Translations under genes and position numbers: made by a program
Notes under the pieces: model-generated
The model's input: the letters and a program-made list of their open reading frames with translations, nothing else
Told to the model about the DNA's origin: nothing
The model's database searches: none
Origin: Clostridia bacterium
GTDB taxonomy: Bacteria > Bacillota > Clostridia > TANB77 > CAG-508
Length of the DNA: 64,000 nucleotides
Direction of reading: 5' to 3'
Assembly (NCBI GenBank): GCA_022797145.1
Contig: JAAWKA010000004.1
Location: forward strand, 1 to 64,000
In this document: positions 55,469 to 63,536 of the stretch, piece after piece
Numbering within the stretch: the first letter of the stretch is position 1
How the letters are laid out: the number at the start of each line of letters is the position of its first letter

Positions 55469-55491
55469 GGTGCTTTTAACTCATAATTATT
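55442..55491 (+). terminator. terminator overlapping the end of the 55-residue gene
   Basis: AATAATTATGAGTTAAAAG (55442-55460) and CTTTTAACTCATAATTATT (55473-55491) pair perfectly over 19 bp. The stop codon is in the loop. Confidence 0.75.
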
Positions 55492-55530
55492 TATACAATT
55501 AAAAATTTTTAAGTTTTAAGGGATAAAGAT

Positions 55531-55553
55531 TTCTCTAATATTAGTTTTTAGTT
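55531..55553. repeat. 23-bp direct repeat, copy 1
   Basis: TTCTCTAATATTAG followed by TTTTTAGTT; identical to 56531-56553, exactly 1000 bp away. It contains the palindrome CTAATATTAG. The two copies flank yjjX and the TfoX_C gene. Confidence 0.85.
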
Positions 55554-55670
55554 GCTTGAATTTATATATTATGTATGCTAAACTATATATTGTAGGCTTG
55601 CATTTAACTTTATATATAACTTTTAGAAAATACTGCAATATAAACTACTAATATGAAAGTAGGTAATATT

Positions 55671-56204
55671 ATGAAAATATTGATAGCAACAAAAAATTAT
55701 GGAAAAATTGAAGGAGCCAAAAAGGCATTATTGAATTATTTTGATAATATAGATATTGAAGCAATACCAGTAGAGTCAAATGTAAGTGAGCAACCAGTTA
55801 ATAATGAAATATACATTGGAGCTAGAAATAGAGTTAAAAACTTAAAAAAATACTGTAAGTATAACAATATACAAGCAGATTTATATTTAGCAATAGAAAG
55901 CGGAATTACTAATTTGCTTGGTAAATGGGTAATTACAAGTATTGCAATAATTGAAGATAATAATAATTTTGAAAGTTATGGTATAAGTCCCTCTTTTCCT
56001 GTTCCTGATAGATTTGTTAAAGATATAATAAATAATGACCTAAACCAAGTAATAAATAAAATCTATGGAAAAGATATTAAAAGACATAATAATCATGGAG
56101 CAATTGACTTATTAACACATGGAAAAATATCAAGAATAGATTTAACACAAATGGCTTTTATTATGGCTTTAACAAAATATATAAATCAAGATAATTGGAA
56201 TTAG
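55671..56204 (+). CDS. yjjX: inosine/xanthosine triphosphatase (YjjX/DUF84 family)
   Basis: This family removes non-canonical purine NTPs (ITP/XTP) from the pool. The 177-residue product starts KILIATKNYGKIEGAKKAL, followed by VSEQPVNNEIYIGARNR, YLAIESGI and the C-terminal GAIDLLTHGKISRIDLTQMAFIMAL, all typical of YjjX. Start ATG 55671 follows AGTAGG; an ATG six codons earlier has no ribosome site. It is followed by a TfoX_C gene; the pair lies between 23-bp repeats, suggesting it moved or was duplicated as a unit. Confidence 0.88.
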   Translation: MKILIATKNYGKIEGAKKALLNYFDNIDIEAIPVESNVSEQPVNNEIYIGARNRVKNLKKYCKYNNIQADLYLAIESGITNLLGKWVITSIAIIEDNNNFESYGISPSFPVPDRFVKDIINNDLNQVINKIYGKDIKRHNNHGAIDLLTHGKISRIDLTQMAFIMALTKYINQDNWN

Positions 56205-56267
56205 ATTAGATAAATTACATTTTTATGTCATAATTTTAGTATGATTATTAAATATAAAGGAGAAAAA

Positions 56268-56525
56268 ATGATGTCCGACTTAACTTCATTAAAGAATATT
56301 GGAAAAGAAATGGAAAGAAAACTAAAGTCAATTGGTATCAATTCACCTGATGAATTAAAAAAAATTGGAAGTAAAGATGCTTTTTTTCGTTTAAAACTAA
56401 GATATCCTGAAATTTGCTTAGTTCATCTATATACCCTTCAAGGAGCTGTTGATGATATGGAATATAATCAGCTACCAGAAGAAATGAAAAAAGATTTAAA
56501 AAAATTTACAGACCAATGGAAATAA
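56268..56525 (+). CDS. stand-alone TfoX C-terminal domain protein
   Basis: The 85-residue product SDLTSLKNIGKEMERKLKSIGINSPDELKKIGS...RYPEICLVHLYTLQGAVDD is a clear TfoX_C domain (helix-hairpin-helix-like). TfoX/Sxy controls competence in Gram-negative bacteria, but the single-domain form in Firmicutes has no known role. Two adjacent ATGs (56268 and 56271) both suit AAAGGAG at 56256-56262. It is 63 bp after yjjX in the same direction. Confidence 0.85.
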   Translation: MMSDLTSLKNIGKEMERKLKSIGINSPDELKKIGSKDAFFRLKLRYPEICLVHLYTLQGAVDDMEYNQLPEEMKKDLKKFTDQWK

Positions 56526-56530
56526 TAGAA

Positions 56531-56553
56531 TTCTCTAATATTAGTTTTTAGTT
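56531..56553. repeat. 23-bp direct repeat, copy 2
   Basis: Identical to 55531-55553. It starts five bases after the TfoX_C stop codon. Confidence 0.85.
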
Positions 56554-56734
56554 ACATATTAATGATTTTGAGGCTTGAAGAAAAGCAGACTATTTAAAAT
56601 TAATTTATGCATTTTGTTTCTCCATTCCTTTATAAATACGACTTTATCCTAACATAATCATCTTTATTTTACAATAGCTGAGCTTCTATTTTTAATTACA
56701 ATTCTAATTCTTTTTGCTTGTATTCAGCCTTAAT

Positions 56735-57121
56735 TTATTCCACTTCATTGTGTAAATTTGCATTATCAATTATTATTTTATCTCTTTCTTTTTGATACTT
56801 TTCTTCTTCTATAACTTTTGTTTGTCTTGATAATTCCTTATGCAAATCTATATTATCTTTATACAAATTTTGAATTAAGTCATCTTTTGGTTTTATGATT
56901 TTTTCCAAAATCTTTTCTTCTCTTTTCTTTGATAACCTGTTAATATTAATGTCTGTAATATTAGGAATATTCGGTAATTCTAATTTTATATTTTTATATT
57001 TCTTTAGTGTATAATTAACTCTATGGGATTCTTCTTCTCCTATTCTTTTGAAGAAGTCATTATCTGATGTAATCATATATTCACAAGCTATATTACTTAC
57101 TGTTTTTATTTGTCCTTTCAA
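56735..57121 (-). pseudogene. fragment resembling a MobV-type mobilisation protein
   Basis: The frame has no ATG and no ribosome site at its 5' end, and it stays open upstream to about 57165 (HLNYSFNKILKKYDLK), so the N-terminus is missing. NIACEYMITSDNDFFKRIG recalls the EVLITASPEYF-type motif of MobV/Pre relaxases, and the rest is a coiled coil (ENIDLHKELSRQTKVIEEE-like). The catalytic His motif is absent. I call it a relic of a mobilisable element with limited confidence; another coiled-coil protein fragment is possible. Confidence 0.4.
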
Positions 57122-57278
57122 ATCATATTTCTTTAAAATTTTATTAAATGAATAGTTTAGATGTTATATTTTTAATTCAGCTAACATTCTGTAATTTATT
57201 ATCTTCATTTTTCATATTTAAAATAAAAATAGATGTATATCTAACATTTGGGGTGAATTTACATCTATTTTTATTTTA

Positions 57279-58763
57279 TTAATTAACTAACTTTATAACT
57301 TTTGTTGCCACATTTTTTATAAAAGCTTCATCATGTTCAACAAATATCATAGTAGGTTTATATCTAAATATGGCTTCCTCTATCTGAATTCTTGTTAAAA
57401 TATCTATGTAATTAAGTGGCTCATCCCAAACATAAATATGGGCTTGTTCTGATATACTTCTTGCAATCAATACTTTTTTCTTTTGCCCTTCACTCATTTG
57501 TTCCATGTCTTTATTAAATTCTGTACTACTAATCCCCATTTTAGATAACATTGCTTTAAATATACCTTCATCAATTTTATTTTCTTTTGAATATTCTTTT
57601 AATTTTCCTTTTAACTTACTTGTACTTTGTGATACATAAGAAATTTTTAAATCATTTGTAATCTTTAATTCTCCACTGTACATTATCTCTTTTCCTATAA
57701 TTAAATTTAATATACTTGTTTTTCCAACACCATTTTTACCAACAATTGCAACTCTATCTCCATCTCTTATTTCAAAAGATACTTTTTTAAATATAGGTCT
57801 ATTATTATATTTAATTTGTAAGTTACTTCCTATTATTAGCGGATTTTTTTTACTTTCTAATGGGATTATTTTTAAATTTTCTTTTCTGTCTACATTATTT
57901 AATAAATTAGTTTTTTCATCAATATATTTTTCTATTCTCTTTTCCATAACTTTAGATTTTTTCATCATTTTAGCTGACTGATGCCCTATATATCCCCTAT
58001 CTAAACTTGAACCTGAGTTTGTAGTATTATATTTAGATTTTTCTATTTTATCTGACCATCTTGCTGTATTTTTTGATGCTATTTCTAATCTTTTTATATC
58101 TTTTGTCAGTTTTTCATTTTGTATTAATTCAAAATTGTCTTGTTTATCTTTATTTTCTTGCCATGAAGAAAAATTTCCTTTTTGAATTTCTATATTAGTG
58201 TTATTTATGCTAATAATATGATCTACAACTTTATCTAAAAAGTTTCTATCATGAGATACTAAAATAAATCCTTTTTTCTTATTTAAATATTCTACTAAAT
58301 TATTTCTTGTATTAACATCTAAATGATTTGTAGGCTCATCAATAAGTAAGAAATTATTACTTTTTAAAAATAAACTTATTAGAAGTATTTTAATTTGTTC
58401 TCCACCACTTAGTAAAACAAATCTTTTATAAAGAATTTCTGTATCTGCATTTAATAGATTTAATTCTTTAATAATTTCCCAATCTTCTACATTAGGTGCT
58501 ATCTCATTTACTATTTCTATTGTGAGTTTTTCTGTTTCATTTACTTCAAAAGGAAAATAATCAAATTGTACATTTTTTGATATTTTTCCACTATATTGGT
58601 ATTTTCCTAATAGCAGATTTAAAAAAGTAGTCTTTCCCTTTCCATTTCTTCCAATTAACCCTAATTTCCAGTCTGTATCTATATTAAAAGTCACGTTTTC
58701 AAAGACATTGTTTAAATTTCCTTCATACCCAAAAGTTAAATTTTCTATACTTATTAAAGACAT
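57279..58763 (-). CDS. Lsa-type ABC-F ribosomal protection ATPase
   Basis: ABC-F proteins without membrane spans bind the ribosome and can push out antibiotics. The 494-residue product has two ATPase domains: GRNGKGKTT and LSGGEQ, LLIDEPTNHLD in the first; GKNGVGKTS, MSEGQKKK and WDEPLNYIDI in the second. The linker that reaches the tRNA site lies between (about 205-310). Length and phrases such as WKLGLIGRNGKGKTT match Lsa(A)-class proteins, which give lincosamide, streptogramin A and pleuromutilin resistance; actual resistance here is not shown. It has its own promoter (58847-58875), with a leader of about 80 nt. Confidence 0.9.
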   Translation of the reverse strand: MSLISIENLTFGYEGNLNNVFENVTFNIDTDWKLGLIGRNGKGKTTFLNLLLGKYQYSGKISKNVQFDYFPFEVNETEKLTIEIVNEIAPNVEDWEIIKELNLLNADTEILYKRFVLLSGGEQIKILLISLFLKSNNFLLIDEPTNHLDVNTRNNLVEYLNKKKGFILVSHDRNFLDKVVDHIISINNTNIEIQKGNFSSWQENKDKQDNFELIQNEKLTKDIKRLEIASKNTARWSDKIEKSKYNTTNSGSSLDRGYIGHQSAKMMKKSKVMEKRIEKYIDEKTNLLNNVDRKENLKIIPLESKKNPLIIGSNLQIKYNNRPIFKKVSFEIRDGDRVAIVGKNGVGKTSILNLIIGKEIMYSGELKITNDLKISYVSQSTSKLKGKLKEYSKENKIDEGIFKAMLSKMGISSTEFNKDMEQMSEGQKKKVLIARSISEQAHIYVWDEPLNYIDILTRIQIEEAIFRYKPTMIFVEHDEAFIKNVATKVIKLVN

Positions 58764-58846
58764 TCTCTTCTCCTTTCTTACAAATTGCTAATTTTTTATA
58801 AATATTTTAAAATTGACTATCTAATTTTTTTAATCATCTTTTATAA

Positions 58847-58875
58847 ATTATATTATTTTTTTGTGCTACAAACAA
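58847..58875 (-). promoter_or_regulatory. promoter of the ABC-F gene
   Basis: On the minus strand: TTGTTT (58870-58875), 17 bases, TATAAT (58847-58852). The start codon is about 80 bases downstream. Confidence 0.55.
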
Positions 58876-58910
58876 GCATTATTAGCTAAAATTAACAATA
58901 CTTATAACAA

Positions 58911-58947
58911 TAGAATATCAAATTGCTAGATACAATTTGATATTCTA
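58911..58947 (-). terminator. hairpin between the PspC gene and the ABC-F promoter
   Basis: TAGAATATCAAATTG and CAATTTGATATTCTA form a perfect 15-bp stem with a 7-base loop. No T-run follows on the minus strand, so it may be a weak terminator of the PspC gene or an operator near the ABC-F promoter. Confidence 0.5.
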
Positions 58948-59032
58948 CCTTAAGTTTTAATATACATAATTTTACAATTAAAAGTTAGATATAAACTCAT
59001 TTATTTACTTCTAACAGCATGACTACTATTTA

Positions 59033-59230
59033 TTAGTTGACTATATCTGATTTTCTAGGCATTACAATAGCAGCTATAATATAAGCAATTATTCCAGTTC
59101 CAGCACAAGCTGTAAATAAAATCCAAGCTAATCTAACTAAGGTAGGATCTATGTCAAAGTATTCTGCAATTCCTCCACATACTCCATCTAATTTTTTTCC
59201 TTGTTCTATTTTATATAATCTTTTTTTCAT
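59033..59230 (-). CDS. PspC-domain small membrane protein
   Basis: The 65-residue product is one PspC domain: KRLYKIEQGKKLDGVCGGIAEYF, then DPTLVRLAWILF, a membrane span and a basic end (MPRKSD). PspC proteins act in envelope stress in many bacteria; single-domain forms in Firmicutes are common and little studied. A good ribosome site (GAAAGGGAAGAG) precedes the ATG. Confidence 0.9.
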   Translation of the reverse strand: MKKRLYKIEQGKKLDGVCGGIAEYFDIDPTLVRLAWILFTACAGTGIIAYIIAAIVMPRKSDIVN

Positions 59231-59311
59231 AATCTCTTCCCTTTCTACAACTTAATATTTTTTGTTATTATAAAATACTTAGTAGCTAATGTACTTAATT
59301 ACACATTTCAC

Positions 59312-59680
59312 TTAAATGTTTTTCAGCTTCTTGTGTTGATAAATGCTTCCACAAGATTTACAAGTAATTTCCATTTCATAGCTAGCAATTTTTTTATCTA
59401 ATATCGTGATTAAAGGCTCATTATCTTTTGGACAGCAAAATCTGTTTTTTATAATAACTAATTGATTACTACAATTTTGGCCTATTTTACTATCTTCAAA
59501 ATCTAATAATATACTCCCTATGCTACCACAATTACATTTATAGTTTAATTTTAATCTATCATAAGTCGAATAACATAAATAGCCTATATTTTCATTACAT
59601 TTATCACAATACATCCATCCACCATAATTGGTCGCTAATCTTGTATTTACTAATTCTTTACTTTTTAATACTCTTGCCAT
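59312..59680 (-). CDS. Cys-rich zinc-ribbon-like hypothetical protein
   Basis: The 122-residue product has four Cys groups: YCDKCN (residues 24-27), YKCNCG (about 48-50), RFCCPKD (about 82-84) and CKSCG (about 107-110). They suggest two zinc ribbons. The start MARVLKSKELVNTRL...NYGGW looks conserved in clostridial hypothetical proteins. AAAGGAGAT lies before the ATG. No catalytic signature; probably nucleic-acid or protein binding. Confidence 0.75.
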   Translation of the reverse strand: MARVLKSKELVNTRLATNYGGWMYCDKCNENIGYLCYSTYDRLKLNYKCNCGSIGSILLDFEDSKIGQNCSNQLVIIKNRFCCPKDNEPLITILDKKIASYEMEITCKSCGSIYQHKKLKNI

Positions 59681-59833
59681 AACTTTATCTCCTTTGTCTA
59701 TTCTAATCTAGCAATCACTTAATTCTTTAAGTACTTCTATCCATTTTCCTTTAATATTTGTGTTTTTAATATATCAATTAACTTAAACATATTTTTAGTC
59801 CTAATTTATAATTTATCACAATAATTATAGCAT

Positions 59834-59867
59834 AAAAGAATAGATAATTCAAACTATCTATCCTTTT
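59834..59867 (-). terminator. terminator after the C1q-like gene
   Basis: AAAAGAATAGATA and TATCTATCCTTTT pair with one mismatch. On the minus strand TTTTATG follows, 4 bp after the stop codon of the gene at 59872. Confidence 0.65.
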
Positions 59868-59871
59868 ACGT

Positions 59872-60405
59872 TTATTTTATTCTTATAATATCTATATTGG
59901 GTTGTAGTAATTCAACTACTGTTCCAGAATTATTTTTTATTCTTAACACATCACCACTATTTGCTTTAATAATCACCGCAAAGTTTAAATTAACTGTCTG
60001 ATAAGCATTTGTAACTGTTTGGCCAACAGTTGTACCATATACAGTTGCATTATTATGTTCTAAATAAACTGATAATGTTGCTTCTTTTCCTGTTGACGGT
60101 GGTTCATAAATAGTCGTATTAAATTGAACATAATAATTTCCCTCTTTGTTAATAATAAAATCTGAACTTCTCTCTAGATGTGTTATATCATTTTTTTCTA
60201 TAACTCTATTGGTATCAAAGGTAATATATCCTTCAGCTTTCAAATTTTCAGGTGCATAATTAAAACTGTTTATATGTGCAGGATTATTGTTTGATACAAT
60301 TATTGTTAAAGTAACATTCCATATTAATAATATTACAATCAGACTAATACTAATAGCAAAATAGCATATATTACATTTTTTTTCACAACAATACAATTTT
60401 TTCAC
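59872..60405 (-). CDS. membrane-anchored protein with BclA/C1q-like domain
   Basis: The 177-residue product begins with MKKLYCCEKKCNICYF, five Cys before or at a single membrane span (residues 17-38). An outer domain follows, with GYITFDTNRVIEKNDI, NKEGNYYVQFNTTIYEP, LEHNNATVYGTTVGQT and NLNFAVIIKANSGDVLRIKNN. This is the C1q/TNF-like jelly-roll order seen at the C-terminus of the exosporium glycoprotein BclA. No collagen-like repeats are present. It may be a spore or cell-surface protein; the Cys-rich tail could be acylated or bind metal. Confidence 0.7.
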   Translation of the reverse strand: MKKLYCCEKKCNICYFAISISLIVILLIWNVTLTIIVSNNNPAHINSFNYAPENLKAEGYITFDTNRVIEKNDITHLERSSDFIINKEGNYYVQFNTTIYEPPSTGKEATLSVYLEHNNATVYGTTVGQTVTNAYQTVNLNFAVIIKANSGDVLRIKNNSGTVVELLQPNIDIIRIK

Positions 60406-60475
60406 CTCTATTACATTATATGAAAAATTTGTAATTTATCTACTTCTATTCATACTCAAAATTGTAAATTTATTA

Positions 60476-60925
60476 TTATTTTTTATCTTTCCATTCATGA
60501 TATAAAATATCTTTTAAAACTAACATACTGTCTAAATTATTAAAGTCATATTCTTTCTGTAATTTAACAAGCATTTCTCTAATTTTACTTGCATAGTCTT
60601 CTATATTTACTTGCTTTTGATATTTTGCAAGAATTGGGTATTTCTTACTCCAAGCATTTGTCCAATCAATTTTTTCTTCTTTTTCTTCATTAGTATTTTT
60701 AATCGCTTCTTCAATTTCTTTTAAGTCTATATCAAATTCTATTAAATCATCTAAAGATAAATTATATAGTTTTGATAATTTCTTTGCCTGATAAATATCT
60801 GGTACAGTTTCATCTGTTTCCCACTTTGAAATTGTCTGTCTACTTACACCCAATTTTTCAGCAACTGTCTCTTGTGATAATCCAACCTTTTTTCTTGATT
60901 GAAATAAATTATTTCCTAAATCCAT
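60476..60925 (-). CDS. XRE-family helix-turn-helix regulator
   Basis: Start at 60925 because GGAGGTGG lies six bases upstream; an in-frame upstream start at 60940 has none. The 149-residue product has an N-terminal XRE helix-turn-helix (GLSQETVAEKLGVSRQTISKWETDETVPD). An acidic linker and a helical C-terminal domain (KKYPILAKYQ...ASKIREMLVKLQKEYDF) follow. Similar regulators often control a neighbouring membrane protein; candidates are the genes at 59872-60405 and 61147-61848. Confidence 0.88.
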   Translation of the reverse strand: MDLGNNLFQSRKKVGLSQETVAEKLGVSRQTISKWETDETVPDIYQAKKLSKLYNLSLDDLIEFDIDLKEIEEAIKNTNEEKEEKIDWTNAWSKKYPILAKYQKQVNIEDYASKIREMLVKLQKEYDFNNLDSMLVLKDILYHEWKDKK

Positions 60926-61146
60926 TCTATCCACCTCCAAATTAAGTGTATAACATTAATAAATTTTTTTCTATCAATTATACATTACAAGTATTCTATC
61001 TTTATTAACATTTTTAACTCTACATCTTGTAAGTTTGTCAATTAGTTAATTTTTCAAATGATTTTACATTTAGTATAGTATTAGATACAAACTCCCCCTT
61101 ATAAAAGTTAGCCTAATTATTAAATATGCAAAGGGTATTTTTTATT

Positions 61147-61848
61147 TCAATCATTAAAATTTTTTTGTTCAGTTATTATTGATTTTAATAACTCTACTAA
61201 TTGACTTTGTGTTATATTATTTGTTTCAATGCTAAAATATATATCATCTAACTTAAAAATTGCTATGTAATCTTTTTTATATTGTAATATTTTTATTTCC
61301 ACATCTCCTATTTTTGAAGTTTTTACATTCGTGTCTAAATAATTTTGAATTGGTAATTCTAATTCTGATAAACCTATTTTTATATTTTTTTCATTATCTT
61401 GTTTATACAAAACTACATAACCATATAAAATATCATAATTATCAATATTCACATTACTTTTTGTATATATTTTGTAACTATCTGTTAGTTTAAATTCTTC
61501 AAGTTTAATGTTGTTTATAAAGTTAAATTTATATGGTAAATCATCTGATTTTATAGTTTTTATATCCAAATATGAGTTTAATAATTTCCTTTCTTCAATT
61601 TCCTCTATCTTCAAATCTGTCTTTAAATTTTCTTCATTATATTTTTTATAATATTCACCTAGCTCAGCAATCACACAAGCTTTTTCATCTGTTTCATTGT
61701 TATTATAAAATATATTTGTTTTATTGACAATTATTATGATAGATATAAATAAAATCCCTAAAAAGATTAACCAATATATTATTGTTTTATTGTTTATTAT
61801 ATTAAATTTTCTTTTAGTTGTCTTATCTTTTAAATTATTATTTTCCAT
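61147..61848 (-). CDS. single-span membrane protein with outer domain (DUF4367-like end)
   Basis: The 233-residue product has a basic cytoplasmic start, one membrane span (residues 25-43) and an outer domain. Its last 60 residues (SKIGDVEIKILQYKKDYIAIFKLDDIYFSIETNNI, then LVELLKSI) resemble DUF4367, a domain found in anti-sigma-like and lipoprotein-related Firmicute proteins. No catalytic residues seen. No clear ribosome site before the ATG except a weak GGGGGAAG. Function unknown. Confidence 0.65.
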   Translation of the reverse strand: MENNNLKDKTTKRKFNIINNKTIIYWLIFLGILFISIIIIVNKTNIFYNNNETDEKACVIAELGEYYKKYNEENLKTDLKIEEIEERKLLNSYLDIKTIKSDDLPYKFNFINNIKLEEFKLTDSYKIYTKSNVNIDNYDILYGYVVLYKQDNEKNIKIGLSELELPIQNYLDTNVKTSKIGDVEIKILQYKKDYIAIFKLDDIYFSIETNNITQSQLVELLKSIITEQKNFND

Positions 61849-62099
61849 AATACTTCCCCCATTTTCTAATTCTATATTATTGCTTATTAGCTATTCTTAA
61901 TACTTGTGTATTATCTTTAATTATATAATAACATTTTTTTATAAAAAATTTCTACTATATTACAAAATTTTTATAATATAAAAAGTATTATTTCATCATT
62001 ACTTAAAAGTATTTTGCATATAATTATTTGATAATTGCTTACTTTTATGTTAATATAATTAAATGCATTACATAAAAAATTTGTAGGAGGAATATAAAA

Positions 62100-62756
62100 T
62101 TGCAAAATGATTATTTAGAAAACTTAAGCTTTTGGAATAAACTAACCAAAAATGAACAAGCAGATTTAACTAAAAACTCAATAATAAAAGAATATACAAA
62201 AGGAAGTATTATTCATAGTGAAACCAATAAATGTTTAGGAATGATAATAATTATTGAAGGAATAATAAGAACTTGTATTATATCACAAGAAGGTAGAGAA
62301 ATAACATTATTTAAGCTTAAAAAAAATGATTGCTGTGTGTTATCTGCTGATTGTGCCATAAGTCAAATAACATTTGAAACTTTAATGACAGCTGAAAATG
62401 ATTGCAAAGTTATTATTATTAATTCAAATTACTTTAATAAATTAATTACTCAAAATATATATGCTCGCTGTTATACTTATAAATTAATAACAGAAAAATT
62501 TTCAAGTGTTATGTGGGTTATGCAACAGATATTATTCAATAAATTTGATAGAAGATTAGCTTTGTTTTTAATTGATGAAAATAAAAAAAAGCATACTAGT
62601 AAAATTAAAATTACACAAGAGCAAATTGCAAAAGAGCTAAATACAGCACGAGAAGTAGTATCAAGAATGTTAAAGAGATTTGAAACAGATGGTTTAATAA
62701 AAATGCAAAGAGGAATAGTTGAAATAATAGATTTAGAAAATTTAAAAAATATCTAG
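62100..62756 (+). CDS. Crp/Fnr-family transcription regulator
   Basis: Starts at TTG 62100, with GTAGGAGG upstream. The 218-residue product has a cyclic-nucleotide-type beta barrel (residues 15-125) and a C-terminal winged helix (ITQEQIAKELNTAREVVSRMLKRFETDGLI). The barrel carries six Cys, including NDCCVLSADC (78-85), where Crp/Fnr regulators of anaerobes have a conserved VLSA-C. This could be a thiol or cluster redox sensor; the cAMP-binding Arg is not evident. Thioredoxin and ferredoxin genes follow, with a TGTGA/TCACA palindrome between, so it likely controls them. Confidence 0.9.
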   Translation: MQNDYLENLSFWNKLTKNEQADLTKNSIIKEYTKGSIIHSETNKCLGMIIIIEGIIRTCIISQEGREITLFKLKKNDCCVLSADCAISQITFETLMTAENDCKVIIINSNYFNKLITQNIYARCYTYKLITEKFSSVMWVMQQILFNKFDRRLALFLIDENKKKHTSKIKITQEQIAKELNTAREVVSRMLKRFETDGLIKMQRGIVEIIDLENLKNI

Positions 62757-62798
62757 TTTCTCTACTACATATCAATTATTTTATAAAGTTTTAATATA

Positions 62799-62813
62799 TG
62801 TGACTTCATCACA
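62799..62813. promoter_or_regulatory. Crp/Fnr-type palindrome
   Basis: TGTGA-CTTCA-TCACA, the Crp half-sites with a 5-base instead of 6-base centre. It lies 43 bp after the regulator gene and 128 bp before trxA. A further palindrome, GAAATTATAAATTTC, is at 62847-62861. Confidence 0.5.
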
Positions 62814-62941
62814 GAAAATATTATATATGTATGATATCTTATAAAAGAAATTATAAATTTCATAAAGCTAAATAAAACAAACTAAGTTCAAAGAAGTTCT
62901 TATAGTACTTCACTGTTCTTAATAAAGAAGGGAGAATTAAT

Positions 62942-63256
62942 ATGTTAGAAGTCACTTTGACAACACAAAATTTTGAAGAAGAGGTACTAAAGTCAGAAAA
63001 GCCAGTACTAGTAGATTTTTGGGCAACTTGGTGCAGTCCATGTAAAATGATAGCCCCTATACTTGCAGAATTTGCTGAAGAATATAAAGAAAAAGTTAAA
63101 GTTGGGAAAGTAAATGTTGATGAACAAAGAGATTTAGCTATGAAATATCAAATCTCAAGTATTCCAACATTAATATTATTTAAAAATGGTCATATTATAA
63201 ATAATTTAGTAGGTTTCCATTCAAAACAAGAATTAGAAAAAATGATAAATGTTTAA
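62942..63256 (+). CDS. trxA: thioredoxin
   Basis: A 104-residue thioredoxin with the active site WCSPC (residues 31-35; the usual Gly is Ser), DFWATWC before it and the cis-Pro motif SIPTLILFKNG. It reduces protein disulfides in the cytoplasm. AAGGGAGA precedes the ATG. It is followed 11 bp later by a ferredoxin gene with its own ribosome site, so both are probably on one transcript downstream of the Crp/Fnr regulator. Confidence 0.96.
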   Translation: MLEVTLTTQNFEEEVLKSEKPVLVDFWATWCSPCKMIAPILAEFAEEYKEKVKVGKVNVDEQRDLAMKYQISSIPTLILFKNGHIINNLVGFHSKQELEKMINV

Positions 63257-63267
63257 GGAGAATTATT

Positions 63268-63456
63268 ATGGAAAAGCGTTTAAATATTATCGTGGATAGG
63301 TGTCCACAAAATCATAAATGTCCTGCTGTAAAAGTCTGTCCAGTGTCTGCTCTATCTCAAGAAGGATTTAATGCACCTAAAATAAATTATGATAGATGTA
63401 TAAAATGCGGAAAATGTTCTAATTTTTGCCCAATGAAAGCTTTAGTTCTAGAATAA
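63268..63456 (+). CDS. 2[4Fe-4S] ferredoxin-like protein
   Basis: The 62-residue product has two cluster motifs: CPQNHKCPAVKVCPVSAL (residues 12-29; wider spacing than in a classic cluster) and CIKCGKCSNFCPMKAL (about 43-58). The first motif departs from CxxCxxCxxxCP, so that cluster may be altered or act in binding. AAGGAGA precedes the ATG. It is co-directional with trxA 11 bp upstream; thioredoxin-ferredoxin pairs next to a Crp/Fnr regulator suggest a redox response unit. Confidence 0.9.
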   Translation: MEKRLNIIVDRCPQNHKCPAVKVCPVSALSQEGFNAPKINYDRCIKCGKCSNFCPMKALVLE

Positions 63457-63474
63457 AATATTTAGTATAGTATA

Positions 63475-63503
63475 AAGATAGGAGAACATAGTTCTCCTAT
63501 CTT
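63475..63503 (+). terminator. hairpin after the ferredoxin gene
   Basis: AAGATAGGAGAAC and GTTCTCCTATCTT pair perfectly around ATA, 18 bp after the stop. The T-run is missing, but the stem is strong; it may end both this unit and the converging minus-strand gene. Confidence 0.6.
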
Positions 63504-63536
63504 GCCATTACTAAACATTAATTTTAAGTTATCTTA

